DNA from: Dehalococcoidia bacterium
Lineage (GTDB): Bacteria; Chloroflexota; Dehalococcoidia; Tepidiformales; Tepidiformaceae
Direction: 5' to 3'
DNA length: 59,668 nucleotides
Assembly: GCA_020847765.1 (NCBI GenBank)
Contig: JADLBJ010000026.1
Span: 1-59,668 of the forward strand
The notes below the pieces were generated by a model. That model was not told the DNA's origin. It was given only the letters and a program-made list of their open reading frames with translations, and did no database searches. A program made the position numbers and the translations under genes. This document shows, in pieces, positions 41,689 to 50,153 of the stretch (its first letter is position 1; every line of letters starts with the position of its first letter).

Positions 41689-42389
41689 ACGTCGTGCGGC
41701 GACTGTTCCTTGCCTTGTACAGCATCCTGCTGATCGCGGCCGCTGGCGGCATGCTTGCCCTGGCCTGGAACGAAGGGCAGCAACTGGACTTGAACGTGGG
41801 GAACTTCAGCCTCCAGGGACTGATCGACACGGACGACCCGGCGAAGGCGATCTGGACGGTGATCATGGCAGCCGTCATCGCCCTGGGCCTGTTCACGCTG
41901 TTTATCGCGCTCGCGCCCGGCGTCACGGGATCGAGCAAGGGTACGCTGCGCATGCGCCAGGCCGACGGCGGCATGGTCGAAGTGACGGCGGACGCCCTGG
42001 AGAGCATGTTGCAGGACGAATTGGAGCAGCTGCCGGAGGTGCGGGAAGCGTACCCCCGCGTCCGCCTGAGCGGAGGCGCGGTGGACACGGAGACGACGGT
42101 AGTGATCGAGCCGAGCGCGAACATCTCGAGCGTGACGGGGGCCGTGGCCGACGCGACGACACGCGCGCTGCGGGAAAACGTGGGGGTCACGAGCGTGCGG
42201 CGTCCCAGCATTCGCATCCGCTACGACGAGATGAACGCGCGGCCCGCGGGCGTGCGAGGGCGGAGCAAGCCCCAGACGGCGACCTACGCGGAGCGAGAGC
42301 TGCCAACGACGCGTCCCGCCGCGCCGCCCGAGCACGACGAGGAGCCCTGGCCATCGCACCCCGAGGCCCCGACGCGCACCGGTGACTGA
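41685..42389 (+). CDS. amaP: Alkaline-shock protein membrane partner AmaP-like
   Basis: 234 residues. Two N-terminal membrane segments (FLALYSILLIAAAGGMLALA and WTVIMAAVIALGLFTLFIAL) with a short extracytoplasmic loop between them are followed by a cytoplasmic Asp23/AmaP-like domain (TADALESMLQDELEQLPEV, VDTETTVVIEPSANISSVTG). The last 50 residues are Pro-rich and disordered. In Staphylococcus AmaP anchors Asp23 to the membrane; no asp23 gene is next to it here. ATGA-overlapped with mtaB and overlapping scpB by 8 bases. Confidence 0.82.
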   Translation: MNVVRRLFLALYSILLIAAAGGMLALAWNEGQQLDLNVGNFSLQGLIDTDDPAKAIWTVIMAAVIALGLFTLFIALAPGVTGSSKGTLRMRQADGGMVEVTADALESMLQDELEQLPEVREAYPRVRLSGGAVDTETTVVIEPSANISSVTGAVADATTRALRENVGVTSVRRPSIRIRYDEMNARPAGVRGRSKPQTATYAERELPTTRPAAPPEHDEEPWPSHPEAPTRTGD

Positions 42390-42939
42390 GTCGTCGCCGC
42401 CCAAACCGTCGACCGGGGAGCTTCCCTGGGTGCTCGAGGCGTTGCTCTTCGTCTCCGAAGAGCCGCAAACGTTGAGCGCGCTGGCGCGGGCGGCGGGCGT
42501 GAGCGAACAGGCCGCCAGGCGCGCGCTCGCTCAGCTCGGGCAAGACTACGAGGCGCGCGGCCTGCGGGTGATGGAGGATAGCCAGCGCTACCAGCTGGTG
42601 ACGGCCGCCGCTTACGCACCCTACGTGGAGGAGCTGGTCGGGCACAGCCCGGGGCAGCGGCTGAGCAGGGCGGCACTCGAAGTGCTGACGATCGTCGCCT
42701 ATCGGCAGCCCTGCACGCGCGCGGACGTCGAGGCCATCCGCGGGGTCAACAGCGACCGTCTGGTGGCGACGCTCGAGGCGCGAGGGCTGGTGGAGCAGGC
42801 GGGGCAGTCGGACGCTCCCGGAAGGCCACGCCTCTACCGGACGACGATGCGCTTCCTGGAGCACTTCGGCATCGAGAGCGCGCACGAGCTGCCACCACTG
42901 CCGTCAGAACCGGAGACGGAGACGGCCGAGCCGCTCTGA
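42382..42939 (+). CDS. scpB: Chromosome segregation protein ScpB
   Basis: 185 residues from GTG 42382. Typical ScpB winged-helix repeats: WVLEALLFVSEEPQTLSALA, then YQLVTAAAYAPYVEELV, LSRAALEVLTIVAYRQPCTR and DVEAIRGVNSDRLVATLEAR, ending in RLYRTTMRFLEHFGIES. ScpB binds ScpA and the SMC condensin. scpA, usually just upstream, is not in the window; its absence from this spot is notable. The gene overlaps amaP. Confidence 0.92.
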   Translation: MTESSPPKPSTGELPWVLEALLFVSEEPQTLSALARAAGVSEQAARRALAQLGQDYEARGLRVMEDSQRYQLVTAAAYAPYVEELVGHSPGQRLSRAALEVLTIVAYRQPCTRADVEAIRGVNSDRLVATLEARGLVEQAGQSDAPGRPRLYRTTMRFLEHFGIESAHELPPLPSEPETETAEPL

Positions 42940-42966
42940 GGCGCTGCCGCGCGTGAAGGCTGAGCC

Positions 42967-43272
42967 GTGAAGGATCGGGAGAGCGCGGTGGTGGGCGTCC
43001 TGCGGCTGAGGCTGGCCCTGCCGGCGGCTACCCTGAAGGAGAAACGGGCGATCGTGAAGTCGGTCGTCGAGCGGCTGCGCCACCGCTTCAACGCCGCGGT
43101 GGCGGAGGTAGGGGATCTGGAGACGCCGAATCGCGCGACAATTGCCGCGGCAGTGCTGTCGACGAACAGGGCGCACGCGGACAGCCAACTCCAGGCGATC
43201 ACGCGCGCGACCGAGGAGTGGCGCCTCGACGCGGAGCTGATCGATGTCGAGACCGAGGTGCTGGCGCTCTAG
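42967..43272 (+). CDS. DUF503 family protein
   Basis: 101 residues, near the usual length. The conserved core is LPAATLKEKRAIVKSVVERL, then RHRFNAAVAEVGDLETPNRA and AIAAAVLSTNRAHADSQLQ-like residues. DUF503 (YlxP) is often found by rbfA in the nusA-infB-rbfA group; here it follows scpB. The function is unknown, but a ribosome-related role is possible. It is the last gene of the mtaB operon. Confidence 0.85.
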   Translation: MKDRESAVVGVLRLRLALPAATLKEKRAIVKSVVERLRHRFNAAVAEVGDLETPNRATIAAAVLSTNRAHADSQLQAITRATEEWRLDAELIDVETEVLAL

Positions 43273-43284
43273 AAGGCGCGCCGC

Positions 43285-43312
43285 GGGAGGGCCTGGCGTC
43301 GGGCGGCCTCCC
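43285..43312. terminator. Inverted repeat between the DUF503 and IPT genes
   Basis: GGGAGG (43285-43290) pairs with CCTCCC (43307-43312); GCC and GGC extend the stem past a 2-base bulge. It sits between convergent genes where a bidirectional terminator is expected. There is no T-run. Confidence 0.35.
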
Positions 43313-43330
43313 ACGGCTCGCGGGCGCGGG

Positions 43331-45982
43331 TCATGGGCCGGCAAGGATCGTCCAGGCGAGGGCGGAAATGGTGCCGTTCGCCCACCAGTAGGCCTCGCCG
43401 TAGTCAAGGGTGGTGAAGTTGACGGCGCCGGGGACATTGCCGGCGTTCGGGAACCAGGCGAGCCAGCAGCTCGACTGGCCGGCCGGGCAGCCGGCGCCGT
43501 TCGGGCTCCACTTGAAGATGGCAGTCACGCTGGCGGAGACGTCGTTCGTCGCCGGGTTGTCGGGGCTTTCGAGCCCGCGCAGGGCGGCAGAGACCGACAG
43601 GTTGTCGAGGCCGCCCCAGGCGAAGAGGCTGAAGTGGGAGTAGAGGGTATAGGTGAAGGTCCCGCCCGAGCCCCCGCTCACGGTGAAGCGGGCGGCGCCG
43701 CCAGCGGGGTTGGCGCCGCGCGGCGTGGTGACGATGACGTCGATCGCGCCGGCCGGCATACCCACCGGGGTCGTAACGGTGATGGTGGAATCGCTGACGA
43801 CGACGAGGTTGGTGCCGGGCACACCGCCGAACTTGACGCTGGTGGCGCCGAGGAAGCCGGTGCCGGTGATCGTCACGGGTGTGCCGCCGCCAAGCGGGCC
43901 GCCCGACGGGCTGATGGAGAGGATCGTCGGTGGTGCGCTGCCCGTGTAGGTGAAGTTGTCCGCGGTCGTGTTCGCGTTCGGGCCGCTCCCGGTCGTGACG
44001 GTGACGTCGACAACGCCGGCGGAATGCGGTGGCGAGACGACCGCGATCGAGGTGCCCGCCTGGTTGACGGTGAAGGTGAACGTGATCGTGCCGCCGAAGG
44101 CGACGGAGAGGGCACCGCCGAAGTTGGCCCCGGTGATGGTGACGAATGTGCCGCCGGCGGCGGAGCCGGTGTTCGGGGAGACAGACGTAACAATCGGGGC
44201 GGTGCCGTAGTTGAAGTCGTCGGCGGGCGTGTCGGCGCTGATGCCATTGGGCGTGACGACGCGCACGGGGACGACCCCGGCCGCGTGGTCCGGCGCGGTG
44301 ACGGTCAGGAGGCTGTCGCCGGTGACGTTGAGGTTGGTGCCCCCAGTGGTGCCGAAGAGGACGCTCAGGACGCCGGCGGAGAAGCCCGAGCCCGTGACCG
44401 TGACCGTGTATCCGCCGAGGACGGAGCCACCGCTCGGGCTGACGCCGCTGACGGTGGGTGCGAGCGAACCGTAGAGGTAGTCGTCGTCGGCGGTGTTCGG
44501 GCTCGGAACGCCGGAGACGATGACCTGGACGTCCACTGTGCCGGCAGACTGGCCGGGGGCGACGGCGGTGAGCTGCGTCGAGTTGTTCACGCTGACGCCG
44601 GTGGCGACGAATCCGCCGAAGCGCACCGTGGTGCTGCCGCTAACGAAGCCGGTGCCATTGACGACGACCGTGTTGCCGCCCGCGGTCGGGCCGCCGTCGG
44701 GGTTCAGCGAGGTGACCGTTGGCCCGGGCGCGTAAACGAAAGCGAGCGGAAGGGTGGTGGAGCCCGAGGTGCCGGACACCATGACGTCGACTGCACCGGC
44801 GGCATGGCCCGGGGTGAGAACGGTCACGCTCGTGGCGCTGACGGTCTGGATAGAGCCAGGACTGCCGCCGAAGGTGACGCTGCTGGTACCGGCGAGTGCC
44901 GTACCCGTCACGGTGACGAGCGTCCCGCCGCCCGTGGTGCCGCTGTGCGGGAAGATGTCGACGAGTGCCGGACCGCCGGTGTAGGTGTAATCGTCGTCGA
45001 CCGTGTTCGGATTCGGGATGCTGCCCACAACGACCTGGACATCGGCGGTGCCGGCGGCGTGCGCGCGGGGAACAACAGAGGCTGCGGTGTCGGTGATGGT
45101 GCCGCAACTCGTGGGCGTGAGGCCGTCGAAGGTGATGTCGGAGCAGGAGAGCCCGCTGAAGCCTTTGCCGACGATCGTGGTCGAGGCACCGCCGCCGGCC
45201 GGGCCGGTACTGGGGTTGACGGCGTAGATGACCGGGCCGGCCCCGTAGACGAAGTCGTCCGCTGACGTGTCGGGGCTGGAGCCATTGCCGTTGTCGACGC
45301 GAATGCTCACGAGGCCGGCCGAGAGCTGTGGCGGTGCTGTGACGGTGATCTGCGTGGACGAGATGGAGCAGCTCGAGGCGGGCACGATACCGAACAGGAT
45401 CGAGCTGCAGGTGGTGCCCGTGAAGTTCGTGCCGGTGAGGGTGACGAGGGCGCCGCCGGCCTTCTGGCCGCTATGGGGGTAGATGGAGGTGATGGTGGGT
45501 AGCGGTGCGCCGTCGTTGTCGAGGATGGTGATCGTCGCCGTGTCGGTAACGCCGATGACGCCGTCGCCGCTGACGGAGGTGATTCGCAGCAGGATCGTAC
45601 GGCTGCCGTCGACGACGAAGTTGTTGATTGTGTTGAGGATGTTGAACCGGGACGCGGTCAGCGCGCCCGCACCGAAGGTGAAGGTGAAATCGTGACCGCC
45701 GCAGCCGCCGAGGGGAGTGTAATCGGCGGGGCAGCTGGCGGAGCCGCCGACGATGTTGACAGTGGCGGTGGCGGAGTCTGTGCCGCCGCTGCGGTTGATG
45801 GTGATGGTGGGGGCGCCGCCTTCGACGACCGTATAGGTGGCCGAGCTGAAGACGAAGGTGCCAGTCGCGGCGGACGCTGGGCGCCAGTGGCTCCCGACGA
45901 GGGCGGCGAAGACGGCAACAAGGACGAGGGTGGGAAGCGCCAGGCGGCGCGAGGCCCGTTGAGGTGGCAGGTGAGGCCGCAT
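43331..45982 (-). CDS. Large secreted protein with a Calx-beta-like domain and seven IPT/TIG domains
   Basis: 883 residues from ATG 45982, preceded by GGGGAGGAG. The signal peptide (LALPTLVLVAVFAALVGSHW, cleaved near ASA-ATG) leads into a Calx-beta-like domain (YTVVEGGAPTITINRSGGTD, ITSVSGDGVIGVTDTATITI). Seven IPT/TIG modules of about 88 residues follow, starting PTITSIYPHSG, PVIYAVNPSTG, PALVDIFPHSG, PTVTSLNPDGG, PTVSGVSPSGG, PIVTSVSPNTG and PTILSISPSGG. The last 100 residues (YTLYSHFSLFAWGGLDNLSV) form an unknown C-terminal domain. There is no membrane anchor. It is probably a cell-surface or secreted adhesive protein. The opposite strand has a long open frame, which I treat as a shadow. 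Confidence 0.9.
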   Translation of the reverse strand: MRPHLPPQRASRRLALPTLVLVAVFAALVGSHWRPASAATGTFVFSSATYTVVEGGAPTITINRSGGTDSATATVNIVGGSASCPADYTPLGGCGGHDFTFTFGAGALTASRFNILNTINNFVVDGSRTILLRITSVSGDGVIGVTDTATITILDNDGAPLPTITSIYPHSGQKAGGALVTLTGTNFTGTTCSSILFGIVPASSCSISSTQITVTAPPQLSAGLVSIRVDNGNGSSPDTSADDFVYGAGPVIYAVNPSTGPAGGGASTTIVGKGFSGLSCSDITFDGLTPTSCGTITDTAASVVPRAHAAGTADVQVVVGSIPNPNTVDDDYTYTGGPALVDIFPHSGTTGGGTLVTVTGTALAGTSSVTFGGSPGSIQTVSATSVTVLTPGHAAGAVDVMVSGTSGSTTLPLAFVYAPGPTVTSLNPDGGPTAGGNTVVVNGTGFVSGSTTVRFGGFVATGVSVNNSTQLTAVAPGQSAGTVDVQVIVSGVPSPNTADDDYLYGSLAPTVSGVSPSGGSVLGGYTVTVTGSGFSAGVLSVLFGTTGGTNLNVTGDSLLTVTAPDHAAGVVPVRVVTPNGISADTPADDFNYGTAPIVTSVSPNTGSAAGGTFVTITGANFGGALSVAFGGTITFTFTVNQAGTSIAVVSPPHSAGVVDVTVTTGSGPNANTTADNFTYTGSAPPTILSISPSGGPLGGGTPVTITGTGFLGATSVKFGGVPGTNLVVVSDSTITVTTPVGMPAGAIDVIVTTPRGANPAGGAARFTVSGGSGGTFTYTLYSHFSLFAWGGLDNLSVSAALRGLESPDNPATNDVSASVTAIFKWSPNGAGCPAGQSSCWLAWFPNAGNVPGAVNFTTLDYGEAYWWANGTISALAWTILAGP

Positions 45983-46087
45983 GGTGAACTCCTCCCCGGT
46001 TCGGATGCGCGCGAGCGGGCGGGCGCCAAGGCCAGGGACCGCCCGCACTCTACCCCGAGACGCTCAGACGAGCCACAACCAGAAGGG

Positions 46088-46978
46088 TCAGGGCTCCATG
46101 CCGGCCATTGCCATGAGCTCCGCGGCGAGGCTCCGACCGAGAGCGGCGGCTGTCTCCGCCGGTCCTGCCGTTCGCGAGCGGGCAATTCTGCCGCCGGGCG
46201 CCAGCAGGGCATGCAGCTTCAGCGTCGTCCCGAAGTGCTCGGCGTAGGCGGCCGCCGGAAAGGAGCAGCCGGCGTCGATCGCGGCGAGGAAGCTCCGTTC
46301 GGCGGTGACAGCGCGGCGGACGAGCGGGTCGTCGACGGCGGCGAGGAGCGCGCGCGTGGGCGCGTCGTCGGCACGGCACTCCACGGCGAGTGCGCCCTGG
46401 GCAGGGGCGGGGAGGAAGTCGTGAACGGCGAAGACCTCGGTTGCCCTGTCGTCGCAGCCCAGGCGACGGAGCCCTGCGAGGGCGAGGACGGTAGCGTCGT
46501 ACTCGCCGGCCGCTACCTTCGCCAGGCGTGTGTCGACGTTGCCGCGCATCGGGCGAACGTCGAGATCGGGGCGTGTCGCGCGCAACTGGGCCTCGCGGCG
46601 GGGGCTCGAGGTGCCGACGACGGCGCCCGCGGGGAGCTGGCGGAGGGTGTGGCCGCGGCGGCTGACAAGGGCGTCGCGGGGGTCGTCGCGGAGGGGAACT
46701 GCGGCCAGGACGAGGCCCTCCGGGCGCCGCGTGGGCAGGTCCTTATAGCTGTGGACGGCGAAGTCGACCTCGCCCTGGCGGATCGCCTCCTGGAGGGCCG
46801 CAGTGAACCAGCCGACGCCCTCGGCCAGGGCAGACTTCTGGTCGCGGTCGCCGGCGGTGGTGACCGTGATGAGGACAACCTCAAGACCCGGATGGGTAGC
46901 GCGTAGGCGGTCGGCGACGAGCCCGGCCTGGGCCAGAGCGAGCTTGCTGCCCCTCGTGCCAAGACGAAGCGTGGTCAT
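46088..46978 (-). CDS. hemC: Porphobilinogen deaminase (hydroxymethylbilane synthase)
   Basis: 296 residues from ATG 46978. Conserved regions are LRLGTRGSKLALAQAGLVAD, VDFAVHSYKDLPTRRPEGL, VVGTSSPRREAQLRATRPDL and ERSFLAAIDAGCSFPAAAYA, which holds the Cys that binds the dipyrromethane cofactor. It joins four porphobilinogens. hemL ends 2 bases upstream on the same strand, so the two are co-transcribed. It is the last gene of the tetrapyrrole operon. Confidence 0.95.
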   Translation of the reverse strand: MTTLRLGTRGSKLALAQAGLVADRLRATHPGLEVVLITVTTAGDRDQKSALAEGVGWFTAALQEAIRQGEVDFAVHSYKDLPTRRPEGLVLAAVPLRDDPRDALVSRRGHTLRQLPAGAVVGTSSPRREAQLRATRPDLDVRPMRGNVDTRLAKVAAGEYDATVLALAGLRRLGCDDRATEVFAVHDFLPAPAQGALAVECRADDAPTRALLAAVDDPLVRRAVTAERSFLAAIDAGCSFPAAAYAEHFGTTLKLHALLAPGGRIARSRTAGPAETAAALGRSLAAELMAMAGMEP

Positions 46979-46980
46979 GC

Positions 46981-48252
46981 CTAGGCCATGGCCGCGCGGA
47001 GGGCGGCGGCAGCCGCTTCGACAGTCGCGTCGACGTTCGCCTCGCTGTGGGCCGCCGAGACGAACCATGTCTCAAACTGTGAGGGTGGGAGGAGGACGCC
47101 GGCGTCGCGCATGGCGCGGTGGAATCGCCCGAACGCAGCCGTGTCTGACTGCCGCGCCTCGGTGTAGTCGCGCGGAGGCGTGGAGCGCCAGAACAGGGTG
47201 AGCATGGAGCCGCAGCGAACGACACTCGCGGGCACACCCGCCCGCCGGATGGCGGTCGTCAGACCGTCTTCGAGGTGGCGAGCCGACTCGGCGGCGCGAA
47301 GGTAAGGGGTGCCTGCGAACAGGACGTCCAGGGTGGCGGCGCCCGCAGCCATCACGAGCGGATTCCCGCTAAGCGTGCCCGCCTGATAGACGGGGCCTTC
47401 GGGGGCGAGTAGCGCCATGACGTCGGCCCGGCCGCCGACGGCGCCGACGGGAAGGCCACCGCCAATGATCTTCCCCAGGCAGACGAGGTCGGCCTCGGGA
47501 AGGACGCCTGAGAGGCCGTAGTGAAGGCGGAAGCCGGTGATCACCTCGTCGGCGACGAGGAGGGTGCCGTGCGCGCGTGGAAGTGCGCGGAGCGCGGCCA
47601 GGAACGGTTCTTCGGGTAGGACGAGGCCCATGTTCGCCGCCATCGGCTCGACGATGACGGCGGCCGTCTGGTCCGCGTGGGCGGCGAACCAGGCGCTGAG
47701 CGCGGCGGGGTCGTTATACGGGAGAACGGCGGTCAGCGCGGCGACGGAGGGCGGCACGCCGGCCGAATCGCTCAGGCCGAGCGTGGCGACGCCGCTCCCG
47801 GCCCTGGCCAGGAGGCCGTCGCTGTGGCCGTGGTAGCACCCGTCGAACTTGACGACGAACTCCCGCCCGGTTGCGGCGCGGGCGAGACGGATGGCGGTCA
47901 TCGTCGCCTCCGTTCCGGAATTGACGAAGCGCAGCCGCTCGAGGCCGGTCGCGTCCTGGATGCGCTGACCGAGGGCGACCTCGCCCGGAGTGAGCGCCCC
48001 GAAGGCGGTGCCGGCGGCGGCCGCCCGCTGGACGGCTTCGACAACAGCAGGATGCGCGTGGCCGAGGAGAAGCGGGCCGAAAGCGCCGACGAAGTCGACG
48101 TAGGGACGGCCGTCGGCGTCGAAGACCTGGGCGCCTCCACCGCGTGCGATCGGCAGCGGTTCTCCTCCGACCGCTTGGAAGGAGCGCACCGGGCTGTTCA
48201 CGCCGCCGGGAAAAAGACTGCGGGCGAGGTCGAGGGTGTGCGCGTTATCCAT
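46981..48252 (-). CDS. hemL: Glutamate-1-semialdehyde 2,1-aminomutase
   Basis: 423 residues from ATG 48252. PLP-enzyme features are FPGGVNSPVRSFQAVGGEPL, RFVNSGTEATMTAIRLARAA, KFDGCYHGHSDGLLARAGSG, LLVADEVITGFRLHYG and the cofactor Lys in CLGKIIGGGLPVGAVGG. It makes 5-aminolevulinate in the C5 pathway. hemA is not in the window. It overlaps the upstream DR2241-like gene by 8 bases. Confidence 0.96.
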   Translation of the reverse strand: MDNAHTLDLARSLFPGGVNSPVRSFQAVGGEPLPIARGGGAQVFDADGRPYVDFVGAFGPLLLGHAHPAVVEAVQRAAAAGTAFGALTPGEVALGQRIQDATGLERLRFVNSGTEATMTAIRLARAATGREFVVKFDGCYHGHSDGLLARAGSGVATLGLSDSAGVPPSVAALTAVLPYNDPAALSAWFAAHADQTAAVIVEPMAANMGLVLPEEPFLAALRALPRAHGTLLVADEVITGFRLHYGLSGVLPEADLVCLGKIIGGGLPVGAVGGRADVMALLAPEGPVYQAGTLSGNPLVMAAGAATLDVLFAGTPYLRAAESARHLEDGLTTAIRRAGVPASVVRCGSMLTLFWRSTPPRDYTEARQSDTAAFGRFHRAMRDAGVLLPPSQFETWFVSAAHSEANVDATVEAAAAALRAAMA

Positions 48253-48904
48253 CGCTGCCAGCGTATCGCGCCGCCAGGTACTGTTCGCGCAGCTCGTTGC
48301 CGGGGCGGTCGAAGGCGGCGAAGGGCACCTGCGGGTCAATCGGCGCGGACGGCGGCCGTTTCTGTTCCCAGAGAGCGGCTTCGCGGCAGAGGGAGACAAG
48401 GACGCTGCAGGCTTCGGGGCAGGGGATGTCTCCGTCCGCCGGCAGTGCACCGCGCCAGACGGGCGACCTGACGCAGAGCCGGCAAAGGAGATGGCTCGCC
48501 AGCTGGCGGCCGGCGGGGCTGAGCCGGGCAGCCGCGGCGTACCGTCCGCTCTGGCGAGAGAGGACCTCATCGAAGGAGACGACGCGCAAGGTGCCGTCCA
48601 CCCAGGCCGCGGAATGGGCCTGGGCGAGAGGGTAAACGGCGTCGAGCGCGGCGGCGAGAGCCTCGAGGTCCGGGCAGCGGGCAAACCAGCCGGGCCGCAG
48701 GGAGCGCGCGCCGGAAAGGGGCCGATAGCGACCGGCGACGTCGAAGCGGGCGAGGCTGCGAAGGACGGGCGGCGAGGGCGCCACCTCCGCCAGATCGCCG
48801 GAACCGGCCGGACCTTCGATTACGGCCTCGTCTGTCCCGAGGTGCGCAGTCAGCTCTCCGACAAGGGCGGTGATGGCACCCGCGGGGACCGGCACCGTCA
48901 CCAT
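48245..48904 (-). CDS. DR2241-like iron-sulfur protein of the siroheme operon
   Basis: 219 residues. The N-terminal part resembles the stabilising domain of Deinococcus DR2241 (GSGDLAEVAPSPPVLRSLAR, AWVDGTLRVVSFDEVLSRQS). The C-terminal half has Cys residues spaced to hold a 4Fe-4S cluster: LLCRLCVRSPVWRG, then IPCPEACSVLVSLCREA. In Deinococcus I recall this region fused to a CbiX domain; here CbiX is the next gene upstream, overlapping by 7 bases, so the two halves are separate. It may donate electrons or iron to the chelatase; this is inference. Family naming is from memory. Confidence 0.55.
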   Translation of the reverse strand: MVTVPVPAGAITALVGELTAHLGTDEAVIEGPAGSGDLAEVAPSPPVLRSLARFDVAGRYRPLSGARSLRPGWFARCPDLEALAAALDAVYPLAQAHSAAWVDGTLRVVSFDEVLSRQSGRYAAAARLSPAGRQLASHLLCRLCVRSPVWRGALPADGDIPCPEACSVLVSLCREAALWEQKRPPSAPIDPQVPFAAFDRPGNELREQYLAARYAGSDG

Positions 48905-49632
48905 GCGGCAGCCTCCTCGGCGAGATCGAGGATGACGTCGGCAACGGCGGGATGGGTGCCCGCGGCGGCGGCGTAACGCAGGCGCCGGCCACCGCTGCGG
49001 AGCTCGGCACCGGCGAGGGCGAGCTCCGCCGGGATCGAGCTACCGACATGCCAGCCGTCGGCCACGAAGAGGGGAACCAGGACGACCGCCGGGGCGGCGA
49101 AGAGCGCAAAGACGTCGCGCATATTCGGCTCCTGCTCGAGGAAGACGGCCGCGACTTCCGGGAAGGCGCGGTATTCGTCGACGAACTGAGCCTGAAGGTA
49201 GACGTTCGCCTCTGAGGTCGCGTTGCGGGGAGTGCCGTGGCCGAGGACGGCGAGGCCCTCGTCGCCCGTGGCGCCTGCCTCCCAGGCGCGCTGGAGGACG
49301 ACTCGGGCGAGGGTCGGGTGGGAGCCGACGGGAGGAGTGTAGCGGACGCACCGGCCGTCGACGCAGCTCAGGCGACCGGTGAGCCGCAGCTCGCGCGGTA
49401 GCACGTCCTGGACGAAGTAGCCGTCGGAGATGAAGACCGGCACGACGGTCACGTCCTCGGCGCAAAGGCCGTCGAAGGCACGGGCAAACGACGGCTCTTC
49501 CTTCCAGAAGACGGCGCGCACCTCGTCGAATTGCCCGAGCGAGGCCACCCGCTCGGCGTGGGCATGGATCGGCGCGCTCGCGTTCGGGTCGAGGTGCGAG
49601 CCGTGGGCAGCGAGGACGAGAGCGCGAGTCAC
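48898..49632 (-). CDS. cbiX: CbiX-type sirohydrochlorin chelatase
   Basis: 244 residues, the two-repeat form. Metal-site His residues are in ALVLAAHGSHLDPNASAPIH and LAVLGHGTPRNATSEANVYL. It has a clear internal duplication. It inserts Fe2+ (siroheme) or Co2+ (cobalamin) into sirohydrochlorin; the neighbours hemC, hemL and cobA-hemD favour the siroheme route. The ATG overlaps the stop of the upstream dehydrogenase (ATGA). It ends with the overlap on the Fe-S gene. Confidence 0.88.
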   Translation of the reverse strand: MTRALVLAAHGSHLDPNASAPIHAHAERVASLGQFDEVRAVFWKEEPSFARAFDGLCAEDVTVVPVFISDGYFVQDVLPRELRLTGRLSCVDGRCVRYTPPVGSHPTLARVVLQRAWEAGATGDEGLAVLGHGTPRNATSEANVYLQAQFVDEYRAFPEVAAVFLEQEPNMRDVFALFAAPAVVLVPLFVADGWHVGSSIPAELALAGAELRSGGRRLRYAAAAGTHPAVADVILDLAEEAAAW

Positions 49633-50153
49633 GGCCCGGGCTCGGCGCGCTCGCGGCTGAGGCGCGCGGCGCGTTCGCGGCGGGCGGCCTCGACGAGCCT
49701 GCCCCAGCCAGGGCCAAGGGCGGCGACGACCCGTTCGCGCAGCTCCCGTGCGAGGAGGGGTGAGGCGCCGCCGGTAGAGACAGCAACTGCCAGGTCGCCG
49801 TCGCGGAGGGTTGCGGGAGTGAAGAACGTGCTCTCCTCCTGGCGATCGGCGACGAGCACCAGGATGCGCCGTTCCCGGGCGAGCCGTCCGACTTCAGCAT
49901 TGACAGCGCGGTCGTCCGTGCAGGCGAAGACGAGGGCGACTGGAGGGTCGCCGTCCAGGTCGGCGGGGGCGAACAGGCGCTCGACAACGGAGACCTCGGC
50001 GATCTGCCGAATCTCGTCGTGGACGGCGGGCGCGACCACGACCACAGGGAAGCCGGCGTCGACCAGGTTGCGGATCTTGCGGGCCGCGACCGTGCCCGCT
50101 CCGACGACGAGCGCACGTCCGCCCGCGGGGAGAAGGTCCACGATCAGTCCCAT
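49629..50153 (-). CDS. Precorrin-2 dehydrogenase (CysG N-terminal/Met8-like)
   Basis: 174 residues from ATG 50153. The NAD-binding motif is RALVVGAGTVAARKIRNLVD, then LVFACTDDRAVNAEVGRLAR and FFTPATLRDGDLAVAVSTGG. It oxidises precorrin-2 to sirohydrochlorin, the substrate of the next gene product, CbiX. There is no ferrochelatase extension. It overlaps the cobA-hemD stop by 10 bases. A short form of SirC. Confidence 0.9.
   Translation of the reverse strand: MGLIVDLLPAGGRALVVGAGTVAARKIRNLVDAGFPVVVVAPAVHDEIRQIAEVSVVERLFAPADLDGDPPVALVFACTDDRAVNAEVGRLARERRILVLVADRQEESTFFTPATLRDGDLAVAVSTGGASPLLARELRERVVAALGPGWGRLVEAARRERAARLSRERAEPGP

Noticed and set aside
43244-45265. A 673-residue open frame on the + strand opposite the IPT protein
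   Set aside because: Its product is a low-complexity string of Gly/Ala/Arg/Asp. It lies opposite a protein with clear domains and is explained by GC-rich codons on the other strand.
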